The notes under the pieces are model-generated. The model did not search any database. It was not told the DNA's origin and saw only the letters and a program-made list of their open reading frames with translations. Positions 11,267 through 23,630 of a DNA stretch of 64,000 nt are shown one piece after another. Position 1 is the first letter of the stretch, and every line of letters begins with the position of its first letter. This DNA comes from Pyricularia pennisetigena. Lineage: Eukaryota > Ascomycota > Sordariomycetes > Magnaporthales > Pyriculariaceae. The position numbers and the translations under genes were made by a program. The DNA lies in contig NC_043740.1 in assembly GCF_004337985.1 (NCBI RefSeq), positions 3,843,030-3,907,029 of the forward strand. Direction: 5' to 3'.

Positions 11267-13235
11267 CTAAGGTTTTACGAACTGGTAGCCAGCCGCGTCG
11301 CTGAATTTGTAGCCATAGGATGCGGTAAAATCGTCGAGAACGGCAGGTCCTCGTGAGCCTGTAACTGGTTAGCGATATTGTCGATATCTCCTTGGCAAAC
11401 AATTTCCTAGCCAGCGGCTTACCGTAGGGGTACTCCATGGGCACAATCTCCTTGTTATCGTCAAGATAGTGCAGCAGGGGTGTGAAGATTCTCCAGCTGG
11501 CGTCAAGCTCGTCGTCTCGAACAAAGTTGGAGTGATCGCCCTTCAAGCAGTCCAGAATCAATGATTCGTAAGCCTCGGGAATCTTCAGATCAGAGAAGCG
11601 TCGGCGGTAAGTCAGGTCGAGCTCCGTAACCACAGTCTGCATGCTGAGTCCGGGCAGCTTCGAGTTCATCTTGATGTAGACACTCTCGTTGGGTTGAATA
11701 CGCATGACAAGCTCGTTGCGGGGAATATCCTTGAAAATACCAGACGTGACGTCCTTGAACTGGATGCGAATCTCCGTCTTCTGCTCGTTCAAGGCCTTTC
11801 CTGCCTTCATAATGAAGGGGACGCCATCCCAGCGCTCGTTCTTGATGTAAGCTACCAGTGCGCAGAAAGTCGGGCACCTCGACTCCTTGGGCACTGTGTC
11901 GTCCTCTTTGTACGACGGCTTGCTTCCGTCAAGCGACCTTCCGTACTGGCCGATGATCACATTCTTGGGCTCGATGGCAGGAATGGCACGAAGAACGCGA
12001 ACCTTCTCGTCACGAATGTCTTCGGAGGAGAAAGAAATTGGCCGCTCCATGGCCAACAGTGTCAGAACCTGCAGCAAGTGGTTCTGCATTACGTCACGTA
12101 TGATGCCGAATTCGTCAAAATAGCCACCCCGACCTTCGGTGCCAAACGGCTCCTTGAATGTGATTTGAACGTTGTCGATGTGGTGACGGTTCCATGTCGC
12201 ACCCAGGAAGGAATTTCCGAAGCGAAGAATGAGGATGTTCTTGACCATCTCCTTGCCCAGGTAGTGGTCAATGCGAAACAGCTCATCCTCCTTCCAGTCT
12301 GGCTCCAAGGACTTCTGGAGCTCGCGGGAGCTGGCCAGGTCTTTGCCGAAAGGCTTTTCGACCTACAAGACCGGTAAGGAAACCATTAGTCATGGAGAAC
12401 GTTGCAAGTGCCTATGAAATGCATCAACACTCACAATAACGCGGGCAATCCCCCTGTTGGGGTAGCAGCACCTCTTCAGGTGCTGCGACACGATTGTGAA
12501 GACGCTGGGCGGGAGCGCCATGTAGAAAAGCCTGTGAGCCTCACTCTGGTTCTTCTCGAGGTCCTCGAGGTGGTCGTTCAGGTTGTAGAAAGACTCGTCC
12601 TTGTCGTACTGGCCCGAGACGTAGGTGCACAGCGAGCAGAAATCATCGAGCTGTTGCTCCATGTCCTTGGTGGGCGTCTTAATGTACGACCTGATCCTCC
12701 TAATGTACTCTTCGTGGTCCATCTTTGTCCTGGCATATCCAACAATCTTGATGTCCTTGGGGAGAAATTGGTTCCGGTACTTCCGGGAAAGTCAGCTCTG
12801 AGAACTTCGCGGTAGCGGTCGGCCTAGACTTACGAGTCCGAAAAGCGCGGGATACTGAGAAAACCGCTGTTAGCATAGCTCATTAATCTGCAGAACAGCA
12901 AACATCTTACAGTCTTCTTCTTAGCCAAATCACCGGAGGCACCAAGGACCACGATGACCGTGTTGTCCTTGAGCTCCAGCTCGCTGTCCAGCGTACAAGT
13001 ATTAGCAAGGGTTCCAAGTATGGCCGCCCAGTCTCAACAAAACCAGCTATCCGCAGCATCCGATCAAGATCCAAAAAGCAAGCCAAAATGCTCGCAGAAC
13101 TCAATAGATTTCCCTAAAACATGTGCTCGAGGCGACAGTTTCGTAGAGAATTTCCCATGTTGTTTGCGGTCAACTGGCGGCGGGTAATTGGTGGGGTGAA
13201 TGCACTTACGCAGCTGCATGGGATTCTGCGGCCAT
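11267..13235 (-). CDS. ZWF1: Glucose-6-phosphate 1-dehydrogenase
   Basis: Six exons (13235-13210, 12983-12911, 12854-12834, 12779-12435, 12362-11423, 11358-11267) join to 498 residues. The enzyme converts glucose-6-phosphate to 6-phosphogluconolactone with NADP+, the entry step of the oxidative pentose phosphate pathway and a main cytosolic NADPH source. The NADP-binding motif GASGDLAKKKT is at about residues 23-33, EKPFG at 157-161, and the substrate-binding and catalytic signature RIDHYLGK at 185-192. The C terminus reads SRGPAVLDDFTASYGY, as in fungal enzymes. Exon 3 is only 21 bases (YPALFGL). Intron 1 is the longest at 226 bases and follows a 26-base first exon. Two acceptors end in AAG or CAG just after a CTGAC branch site. 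The frame is open upstream of the chosen ATG, but MAAESHAAA fits the family start. Confidence 0.93.
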
Positions 13236-15680
13236 TGTGTTGAGACGATCCACGTATGCGCTGGACTCGAGAAGTAGAGGATAGGTAGTTTGGCGGTTTG
13301 TGTCGAGTTCTTTTTGGAAGTAAACCAGAAGTTCAGTGGTAAGGGGGATATACGAGAGAATTATTTCGCAAGGTAGGTCTTGGGAATTGAAGGAACTGGA
13401 CAGAGGTCGCGCGGAAAACGGTCGTGGATACCTGATGAAGCAATGGAACCAAGCTACCTTACCTACCAGGTACTGATAGGCCGGCCGTACCGTGCTTGGA
13501 TGAGAACAAGGGGCAAGGGCCAAAGTCACATCGCCACGGCGGGCGGGCGGAGCTTACTCACAAGCATGGACTGGCGGGGTGCTCCACTAGTGAGGTAGGT
13601 GCAGGTCGGTGCAGGCTCACCCACCTTCTCGAGCACCCAAACTCAGCTTGATAGCTTCAACACACACCCCTCCATTCGATGGTCAAAACCAAGTGGTCGG
13701 TCTTTGCTAGTGGTATTATCCATAATCAAAGCTTTATTCAGTGTCTTCTCGCTGAAGATGGAGTTTTAATCGTGACTCGATCTAGCTCCCGTATAGCATT
13801 TTCTACCTCCCACTAAACCCTTTTCCAGAAATAAAGCTGCCGAGGTAGGCAGGAGCTTACCTGCTTACCTCAACAAGCTCCCGCTGTCATGATCCAACAG
13901 AGGACTTCAAGAAATGCTGAGGGATTATTCGCATTGTTTTGTAGGTATGCTACACCAATACTACCTACCTCGAGGTACCCAAGATGGTAGAGTGGGCAAG
14001 GTACCTACGTAGGCTAGATAGGCATAGCTTAAGCTATCCGGCTCCCCCGCTCCCCCTACAGATAGATAGTGTGCTTAAAAGCAAAGATGCTTTCCTATGG
14101 AAGCCTCCATCTTAACCGAGCCAAGATGCTAACCATATGTCTATGTGCCTTGTCGCCCGGACTCGGACAGGGTTCTCAACGTCAATCTAACGCAGCTACT
14201 TAAGCCTGCACAGCTTACACTGCATGTTTCTCCCTACAGTAGTTCCACACTTGGACAAATCGTACTAGAAGGATGCAAGCAAGACCTGAATTTACTCTGG
14301 AGGGAATTCAACTCAAGATCTCCCATATTTCCAGCATGCAAGCGATGTTAAAAGCGATGCATCATCAAGTGACGCAGTCAACCAGATCGCAACATGAAAT
14401 CCGATAGAGTGGGGCGGAGTTTTTTTTTTTTTTTTTTTTTTTTCTTATTCATGGTCTGGTCAACAAATTACTTCTCGGCCTTGATTGCGGTGCGGAATCA
14501 ACTCCGGGGTCGGCATCATAACATGGGAATTTGTAATACTGCATATGAGGGGAGATTTTCGCAGCACTGTCCGGCGATGCCGGAGGATTGCCAAGTCCTA
14601 TGCTACCATGCTCGCAGCCACCTTGCGACGCGGACATCCGTATACGAACAGACGTGTTGAGCCCAAGCCTCGAGGTTCAAGGGTTCAAGGATATGGTATG
14701 TTCCCTGCAGTTAAGTTGTCCCGCGTATTCACCACACCCTCATTTACTGCATTGCTTTATCAAGCCCATATGATCTCAAAGCAAACAGTGACGTACCGAA
14801 TTGTTCAGAATGAAAGAAATGCAAGCATGGGCGTCATCGCAGGTTGAATTTCGCCTAGGTCTACTACTAATATGATACCAGAATTCCATTCAACGCCTGA
14901 GTCGAGCAGCAAGCAATGATTGCTGTATGACGAAATTTTGCGCGCCTAGAGGACTTGGTGCGGGGTGCAAAGAGGGTCCCTCCGTGGGCGGATGATGCCA
15001 GTTTGATCGGGGTCCGGCTTGAACACTCGGGCCTGTTTAGCGTCTCACTAAGTAGGTAGGCAAATTCAATGGCTCGGTACAGATTTCAATTGAACGAGGT
15101 ACCTTTACATAGGTACATCATCTACCTATCCTCCACATATGATTCAAGCAATTGAAAGTTATAACCAAAGGTAAAAGTCGAGAATTGCAAAATCGATGCT
15201 TCTATGAAAATATGTTTGTAATGCTGGTTTGGCCGTAAGGACCTTGAGGGAGTAAGGACCAGCAAAGGTTATCTACGTCGAAGGCTCATTTCAAACCATG
15301 AAACCAAGTACCCCGACAGCACGCACATAGCCACTACTTGTATGTGCAGGGTAGGATCATCTGGCTCCATGAGCTGAGGAGTCACGTGAGCAGAGTGGTG
15401 GCTGGTGCTGCGGCTTTGCACATGACCCACCCCTACCCAAGCCTACATTCGCGGTAAATTTTGAATACCCTCTGCACAGTCACATGACAAGCCCTAGCTA
15501 GTCTTTTGTTTGGCAGTCGGCATCGACACCAAAACGGCCCGCCCTGACGCCCAGTGGAAACTCGACCTTGGGAGCGACATACTAACCAACAGCAAACGAT
15601 CGTCCACCATCGCCGACGATTACTTCCTTCAACCTCCAAAGGAGACTTTGACAAGTGGGAAGACGTCAATCACCATCAAG
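13236..15680. other. Intergenic, G6PD to eL33 divergent promoters
   Basis: This 2.4 kb non-coding region lies between two divergently transcribed genes. It is rich in short AGGTAGG/TACCTACC-type motifs, especially 13430-13620, 13840-14040 and 15050-15140, and carries a T24 run at 14420-14443. No domain-bearing open frame or RNA gene was recognised. Confidence 0.5.
14420..14443. repeat. T24 homopolymer
   Basis: Twenty-four consecutive T lie in the intergenic region upstream of the eL33 gene. Confidence 0.93.
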
Positions 15681-16397
15681 ATGCCTACCGAAGCCGGCCA
15701 CAGATGTAAGTTGCTAATTCCTGCATCCATGAGCCGCGCCGCCTTGCTGGGGCGGGATATCACGAATAGGCTTAAAAAGCGTCAAATCTTTTGTATTCGT
15801 TGTACTGACCCTGTTTCCTTTGTAGTATACGTCAAGTGAGTTGCATCTCTGTTTGTCGGGCACAACAACTGAGTGCTCGGCGCTGCGACCGAATAATCAA
15901 GCTCGAACGAAATGCTTGCTCTAGATGAGGCTCGGATCCCATCACAACGAACTCTTCACTAACTACCGAGCCTGTAGGGGACGCCACCTGAGCTACCAGC
16001 GTAGCCGTCACACCAACCGTCCCGAGACCAGTTTGATCAAGATCGAGGGTGTTGATGACACCAACGCCGCCAAGTACGTTGAACAGCAGCAAGCACGCGA
16101 GGATCCCTGAGAATAGCACCTAACCGTCTTTTCTATAGCTTCTACCTCGGCAAGAAGGTCGCATACGTTTACCGGGCGCAGAAGGAGGTCCGCGGCACCA
16201 AGATCCGGGTCATCTGGGGCAAGGTCACTAGGCCTCACGGTACATACCCCCCCTTATCCGGCAAGGGCAGCAGAATGGAATACTGACTGGTTACCATAGG
16301 CAACTCGGGCGTCGTCCGCGCCAAGTTCACCACCCCTCTCCCCACACGATCTTTCGGCGCTTCCGTCCGCATCATGCTTTACCCCTCGTCGATATAA
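15681..16397 (+). CDS. RPL33: 60S ribosomal protein eL33 (L33/L35a)
   Basis: Five exons (15681-15705, 15826-15835, 15978-16073, 16139-16239, 16300-16397) join to 109 residues, the usual size. The protein starts [20 protein letters not shown] and ends in [11 protein letters not shown]. Both ends, and the internal [16 protein letters not shown], are diagnostic of eL33, a structural protein of the large ribosomal subunit. Exon 2 is a 10-base microexon that supplies LYVK with its neighbours. The other introns are 120, 142, 65 and 60 bases. The high intron density near the 5' end is typical of fungal ribosomal protein genes. The start is fixed by homology, since the frame stays open upstream for about 170 bases. 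I looked for box C/D snoRNA signatures in introns 1 and 2 and saw no convincing one. Confidence 0.95.
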
Positions 16398-18686
16398 GTC
16401 ATTTTCCTTCGGAGTTGAACGGAACGGATATCAATGGTTGCATTGTGGTTTAGGTCATGGATTTGAGGCGCTTCTATTCTCGTATTCTGCTATTTTGGCG
16501 CTTGCTCATCAAAGCAATCGATCGAACGGCTGTTTCGACACTTCACGACTTGCCACACAGCGGTGATTTGCCTTATGCCGTTCGAAAGAGATTGAGAGAT
16601 GGGCCCCTGATGGCCGGTGCGATTTGTTTTGGGGCATAGATTCAGTGGGGGAAAATGATGATACGCAGCAATCAAGATGGCGGATCTTCACTAAGGAGGC
16701 TCACACCATTCGAGCCAGCGGCATCAACAAATTCATGATGATGGTGTTTTGCGGGACAGGGCAATGAATCCAAGTCGTTAATGACCACGCCCACTACTTT
16801 GTGGTTGCATCTCGAGTCTCCGTTCACTCACTCCATATGTTCACATTGGGCTGCATTGGCAGAGCACAGCCATTCCCATTGTCGCGCCGGTCGGCTCCGC
16901 AGCACAGCCGTAAGTCTCTCGATGATCTCTTCATGGATATTTGGAGCAGTTGATTTGGCGCCAGACTCGCTGCGCTGTAACTGGTAAATTCCACTTCTAT
17001 CACCGCCATCTGCTTTTGTCTCTGGAAAACTAGGCCTTCCGACCAGTGCAGGCTTGAGCTGCTTCACAGTCGCTGGTATGCTTCTTAGGCTTGAACTCGG
17101 CTTTTAAGGGCTACGTCAACGTTCAAGACACCAGCTTTTCCTGCTCAACTGGTACACCAGAATATCAGTTTGTTCGACGTGATGATGCTTGCATCAAGCG
17201 AATCACTATGCGTGTAGTATCTGTAGGATATATCTGACCTCCATCTACAGCACGTATGAGGGGTAGTGGCTTGGCGTAAATCAGAGATTTAATCATATGC
17301 CTGTTCAAAATAAAATTTAGGGCGGATGATGATGAGGAAGTGAGTAGGCTTGTTCAGTAATCGTCTTCTATCTCTGCAACGCTCGCTATCGGTGTGCCGG
17401 CAGTCTTCCTGAATCGTATGCCCCGGTCATCGTAGTCAGGCTGGCCTGCTGGAGAAAATACCCGCGGGACGTTATCTATTATATCGGTTAATAAGATCTG
17501 GGCAGTCTGGGGTTATTGACACTGTATCTTCATAAAGAGAGTGGGAAAATTGATCAGCCCCCGGCTTGTGTTCCTATCACAGCAAACATCGGTGGGTACA
17601 TAAAACGTGTAATGCACTTGTCATTATCGATCGGGACCGGTGAACGTTTCAAGGCTAGTTGCTGCTGCTACTCATGGCTTGCGTGATAGCATACTACGGG
17701 AAAGATATCAAGTGCAAGGACTTGCTGACTCCGGGAGCAAACGTTTCCGACAAGTCGACTCGCTGCAGAAGCCAGACGTGACGTGGACAAGGCGACTAAT
17801 GGTAGCTGAATTGCGTTGCTTAGGAGATTTTGGTTCGAACTGGACCTATGTGAGTATTCATCACATGCATATGACAACAATCGTGATCCGTTTAGCATAT
17901 CAGTCATTGTACCCAAGACGATGCTAGACCAGAACCAAAGAAGAGATCAGACAGCATCGGGGGCAGGGCAGGGAGAGATATTATTAGCACCGCCGGTACG
18001 ACGTTCATCCCGTGGGGCGATTCCATTCTCCACAACCAGAACAATCGGCCGATCAGTGGGGCCTAGGCCCTCAACTTCGAAGTGCCAAGAGAGAAGCTTG
18101 TGGCAAGGCTGGTTGAAAAGGATGAAACATTAATTAGAATCTAGCGCCGGTAGAGCCGCTGGGGCTGCTAACGATTCTTTTGCACGTCGAGAAGTTGAAA
18201 TTGGTAGGCAAGTCAAGTGGGTTGGGATGAGCGATTGGCTGGCTTCTTACGGAGTTGCCATGCTGTCTTTGGGCAATGATAAACATTGACGAAACGCGGT
18301 GTACAAAAAAGGCCCGAGTCACGTCCACTATGCTATGCTCTACTATACACAGTGACTACTGTAGATTGCATGATATAAGATCAGCTGGTGTTCCTGTTCA
18401 CAAATATGTAGAAAACTTTGCTCGCCTTTCCCATATTTCTAGAACACGTCTTGTTTGACATGTCATGCGTAAGTTGGATCTGTGGCATTCGTGTACAAGA
18501 AGAGCGTGTTGCTTGAACGATACTTCTGGAATACCACGTCTGAGCCATACAGTAAGTTAATGCACAGTAACCTATTATACTTTACGACCACGGAATATCC
18601 CAAATTCCAACCTTCTCCGGCACATCTTCAAAGGTCTTACAGCACATGGTCTATTTTTCTTCTCCGAAACGGCCTGATGAATGGAT

Positions 18687-18691
<5 letters not shown>

Positions 18692-18734
<43 letters not shown>
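18692..18734. repeat. (TC)n microsatellite
   Basis: About 21 TC units are followed directly by a T run (to about 18747) in the gene-poor region. Confidence 0.95.
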
Positions 18735-18742
<8 letters not shown>

Positions 18743-19699
18743 TTTTTCATTTTTTGTTTGTTTTTTTTCTTTTCTAGTTTTTTAGGGCGGCTGGTGTTGG
18801 GTTGCATTTGGTTGGGGAGACTGATAAAACAAGATGTAAACCACAGATGTGTGATCCAATACTGGTTTGGTGGAACCAAAATAGATGCAGACTGGGAAAA
18901 GCATCTGGTGGTGCTAAGGGTGATTTCATCCCTTTGATCATTATCATTACTACCGAATAAATAGTTGGCAAAGTTGGTATAAACTGGCGACTACTGCTAG
19001 ACCATGTCATATAATAATTAAGTTACCTTAGTAGGTAATAATTTTCATCAATAACGGGGAAAGGATCAAATCAACCTGTTACTGAAGATCCGTCACCAGT
19101 AGCAACCCAACGTTATGCAGCCTATCTAGTCTGCTAGCAGCTGCGGAAGCAACTTGGAAACACAATCTCTCTCGTAGTTCGGCTGGCAGGCCGCCCTCTC
19201 AATCCATGGAATCTACCAGGTAGGTTGCCACGCGTCGACAATGGACTTGCATGATTGGACAATGGTTGCGTAGCATGAGCTGTACTGGTTGCAAAAGGAT
19301 TGGATGACTTGTAGCGACGATGGTTGAGAATCAGTCGCGAAACCTGTTCAGAGCCCCACCATCCGGGCTGAGCTGTGAACCATGGATGCAGTTAGAATAT
19401 TGATGGAAAGGTGCAACCTAGGGGCCTAACTACTATTGTATACAGCGGATACAGCGTCGCAACGCCAATTGGCCCGTTTTCTGTCAACCACCGCATCTTC
19501 AATCGATGACGGCCACACGGAATACAGAAACAGCTCACCTACCTCCTATGGCGTAGTCTAGGTATCCATGAGATTCGGACTATGCATTTACATAGCCACA
19601 TTGGCTGACTCAATTATATCAACCTCGAGTCGCCCGATTGTGATTGTCGCAGATTCCTCCCATCGTTCTTGTAAGGAAGAGAGGAGAGACAGCAGAAAC

Positions 19700-19720
19700 A
19701 AAAAAAAAAAAAAAAAAAAA
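19700..19720. repeat. A21 tract
   Basis: About twenty-one consecutive A lie in intergenic DNA. Confidence 0.9.
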
Positions 19721-21160
19721 CAACAACACCAATCACTACATACTACGGAGTACACACCACCAATCATCGCTAAAGAGCTGCAAACAGACGAAAATTGAAC
19801 TTTTGCACGCCGCTCTCTGTTCGGACCACTTCCCCGCAGGGGAGCGACTACGGCACGGTTTCTCGATACAAGCACTTACAGAACAATAGGGATCGGTCAT
19901 TGTTAGTCTCCAACTCTCGAAGGCAGACCAATCAAACCGAACCGACGGATCAATAAACCCCGTATCGCGTTGCCTACCTCGTATAGACAAACCCAACACG
20001 TGTGCGTGCGTCAGTCTGGCACAGCTAGTTATGGTTAGCTTTTGCATGGTAATACAGGTGCATCCGTTTTTGTCGACACATTGTTGCGCATCTCTTGTCG
20101 TGGTTGTGGTCTAGTCCAAATACTGGGTCGATACTTTGCGACAAAAAGAGGGCACAACACTGAGCTTACTGTCACATGAGTTGCTGTTCCGAGGAACAAA
20201 ACCTGCCCTAGGAAAACGGATATACACGATTGACAGACGATCTTTATATTTTTTTCTGGACCCTGCTCCATTTTGCTCCATCATCTCTCTAGTTTGTCTA
20301 TTTTTTTTTCTCCAATTTTTTCCCTTTCTTTTCCTTGACTATCGAGGACGAAGTTGCACGCTTGAAACCCCTCCCGGCTCCCACAAGTCCGGCATAGCCA
20401 AGAGGTACACGACAAATCCGACCGACCTGGCCGCGACCCCGACCCAACAATCCGCCTGGGTCTATTCACGATTTCCTGACGTCAGGTCCTAGTCTTGTCA
20501 GTGGTACGACTAATACCGACGATAAAACGGGAAAAAGGGAAATAAAAAGAAAACATCCACACAGTGGCGTTCACTGGCCCTGCGAAGAAGACACAAAAGA
20601 AATAAAAAAACACTGAACAGTCCAAAGAGAAGCAGCCAGCAGGAGCTGTCCAGCAGCAACATTGGCTCGGCACATCTCGATTCCAGCCACGCAAGCCAGG
20701 CTTGCCTTGTTTTGATTTGAATGCCCGCCATCTGCGACAAGCCAGGAGGATCCACAGGTCCACGCAACCCCCGATCCAACTAAGTTTCTCGCGCATTGCT
20801 CACTGTTTACTCACAGTGGCGGTAATCAATCTGTCTCGACTCGACAAACGGCGCAGACCCAACCACCTCGACTAATTAACAACCCAGTTTGTCGTGTTTC
20901 TTGCGGCGCGGAAGGAAAAAAGAAAGATTTTTTTTTCCTAGCCAGGCCTTCGTTTGGTTGCGCATGCCTCAGAGCTTCTGCGCACCCATGTCAGCGTCCT
21001 GATACCCTCTATCGTCCCCCAGCTTTCCATCGAAAATTGGACCCATATTCCCGAATTGAACCCTAGTCAAGGACCCAGAGTCTACCCAGGGTCAACAGAT
21101 AGTGACACCAAAAACGTAAATAGGGACCCTGGCGCCGCTTCCGCGACCCCGTTCTTTAAG

Positions 21161-22689
21161 ATGTCAACTCCCACTCCCCAGAACCACCCACTTCCGCGTC
21201 CTCCCCCGGTCCCGCAGCACGACGGCTTCTACGACGACGACCACCACTACCAATCTCATTCGTCAGACAGCCAGCCTTTGCCGCCGCCGCACCAACAGCA
21301 GATCAATTCCCCTGAAAAACAGGCGTTTCCGCGCTTGAGTTCATACCCCTACCAACCGCCACAGCAGCAGCCACAGCATCATCGTCAGCAGCAAGGTCCG
21401 CTGCCACCGGCTCATCAGTCTCACAATTCTGGATCATCAAGGGGCCATCAAAGCCCCCAAGACGAACGCCCACGCTCCAGACCACGGACTTTCAGTTTAC
21501 GTTCCGACAAATCTCACAGCAATAGCATTGACCTTCACGAAACTCACGCCGAGAAGGAAGCCAGGAGACTCCACAGCAAAGCAGATCCCACTTTAGCAAT
21601 GAACGAGGCGGAGCCAACAGTCGTAGCTGCCACGGTCAAGTCATCGCTGGCACCGCTGCGTAACATGCAGCATAAAGATTACCAGGGAAATGTCATAGGT
21701 CAGCCAGCAGCACGCATTCACAAGCCATGAGCTCTAGGTGGAAACGCTGGCTACAGACATACATGCTGACATATATATACCACTTACCCAGACGATCCTG
21801 ACAGGTCAAACCCCACGCGGAGCCGCTGGGAACGACCTTTGGACACTATTCGAAGTTTCGAGGCTGCAATCGATGGTAATTACAGCAACAGACAATCGAT
21901 AATGATGCGGTCGGACTCGGAGTCTGTGGCAAACTGGAACCGTAGGAGTAGCTACTATGGGAGCAATAACTATGGTATGTTGTGGCCTTCCCGTCACAGT
22001 CATCACGAATATGATTGCTGACATTCTACGTCTGCCCTTTTACAGGTAGCGCACCGGGCAGCTCGCGGGGCAACCGTTACCAGTCACGCGACAGCTACTT
22101 TAGCCTACGACCAAATCAATCAGAATATGGTTATGGCAACGAGGGAGACATGGCCGCACCCCGAGGGTATAACGCGTACAGTCACGGACCACAGCAGAGA
22201 TATTCCAGAATGGCTTCTGAACCGCATTATAGCACGCCAAGACACGCTGAACCGTTGTATCCAATCCAGTCTCACCACCGATCTTACGAGACAGTCGTAT
22301 CAGGCTCCGGCAGTGGCATGTCAGGCGAACCTAATGGTTATACTACGGACCCGACCAGCAGTGATAACAGCTCAATCGAGCGCATGCAGTCTCCGCCAAA
22401 GCGTCAAGCAGAAACACCCAACGACTATGGCATTGGCTTTAGCCAGAGCCCGACATATGCGTCGCAATCGTTCACGGTGGGGGGCGTTCCGCCCCAAAAT
22501 GGGGCCCCGGCCAATAACGCCTCCATCAGCCCCAGTGGGCGTGAGGTCCCACCTGCGGTACCACACAAGCCAAACACGATTACAAGGAAGCCCACACAGC
22601 AATCTGCGACTTCCAACGCTCCAGAAAGGCCAGCAGCGGCCGAGAAGCGCAAGAGCTGGTTTTCTCGCCGCTTCAGCAAGAACAGCTGA
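21161..22689 (+). CDS. DUF2406-type protein, Pro/Gln-rich
   Basis: Three exons (21161-21698, 21792-21974, 22046-22689) join to 454 residues. The first about 110 residues are Pro/Gln/His-rich. A conserved block at about 112-245 includes RTFSLRSDKSHSNSIDLHET, RRLHSKADPTLAMNEAEP, LRNMQHKDYQGNVI and NPTRSRWERPLDTIRSFEAA. I recognise this as the fungal DUF2406 family (the family of yeast Ymr295c/Ygr273c), whose biochemical role is not established. The remainder is Ser/Tyr/Asn-rich and disordered, ending in a basic WFSRRFSKNS tail that could touch membranes. The first intron uses the less common donor GTCAGC, supported because the chain rejoins as IDDPDRSNPT. The start is the first in-frame ATG; the frame is open for about 200 bases upstream without another ATG. 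Confidence 0.78.
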
Positions 22690-23630
22690 GGCACCAATAT
22701 CTAGAAAATCACGGGCTGATAGATTTCCTTTTGTTTTAAATTATTCGTTGAGTTTTGTTGACCTTGCTCGCCTTCCTGATACCCACTATTCTCAAAAGGC
22801 TTTTTTTTTTTTTTTTTTTTTTTTTTTTCCCTCGAACAATAGGCTTTGGTTCTAATACCGTGAGGGGACATTTACCCGTCCTCTCATCGGATATTTGCCA
22901 CTGTCAAACACTTTCTACCACTTGACAAGAGGAAGCAAGATCCCCAAATTGGCTCTTTCCTCTCGCTCAATGTTAATTGTGGGTAGGGAAATATGGGGCG
23001 TCACTGATATTTATGGGATGGATGGTGAGTTGGGCGTTAGATTGATTAGGACATTCAGCTCGGAAGGTTTGGGCCAGAAGGTGTTGCAACACGTTGATGC
23101 CCATCTATGATTATGGTACGAAGACTGGCGTGGAACAAGGGGTGGGCCGGCAGGGAGGCACAAACGTACATGAATGATGCTTTTGTTTATGGGTGCTCAA
23201 AATAGACAAGTTATCTCGATTTAAAATATGTCTCAAGTCCAGCTCTCCCTTGTTCGGCCATCAAATGGCCAAGTCTTGCTGTCAACCTACTCTGCATGCT
23301 AGTGACAAATGCCTCCTTGCATGCCCAGTTTTTACTATCATTTGTTTCGTTTTGTTTCCCTGGGGAAGATGGCAAGGATTGAGCTGCTCGAAATAATCTC
23401 TAAGCTGCAGTTCACTGACACATGAGCGATCGAGATGACAGGCGTTGAGTCGGTAGGTGTAGAAGAAATTCATCAGAAGAGTAAACGGCAGAGAACAACA
23501 GGACCAAGGATTGATTCTGTCGAGTAAGCAGCACACATTCCATTTCGTTGCACGAGTAGCTAAGTTAGGTACCTCTGTGTATCCATCCAGGTAAGGTATG
23601 CATTTTTCCCCTGCTCGTCGAGAAAGTAAA
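22690..23630. other. Convergent 3' regions, DUF2406 gene and VMA21
   Basis: This 0.9 kb stretch is non-coding. It contains a T28 run at 22801-22828 about 110 bases past the stop of the DUF2406 gene and otherwise nothing recognisable. Confidence 0.5.
22801..22828. repeat. T28 homopolymer
   Basis: Twenty-eight consecutive T lie downstream of the DUF2406-type gene. Confidence 0.93.

Larger units (their letters stand above)
16398..21160. other. Long gene-poor region with DUF2406 gene promoter
   Basis: In this 4.8 kb stretch I can support no gene. Open frames are short and uncorrelated with any family. It holds a CT microsatellite at 18692-18734, a run of 21 A at 19700-19720, and pyrimidine-rich blocks at 20290-20340 that look like promoter or 5' UTR of the following gene. 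No tRNA or transposon termini were recognised. Confidence 0.45.

Noticed and set aside
15706..15977. Possible box C/D snoRNA in eL33 introns 1 and 2
   Set aside because: CTGA occurrences coincide with branch sites, and no convincing C box (RTGATGA) with terminal stem was found.
16398..21160. Possible relic transposon in the 4.8 kb gene-poor region
   Set aside because: I found no terminal repeats, transposase or reverse-transcriptase motifs, or target-site duplications by eye.
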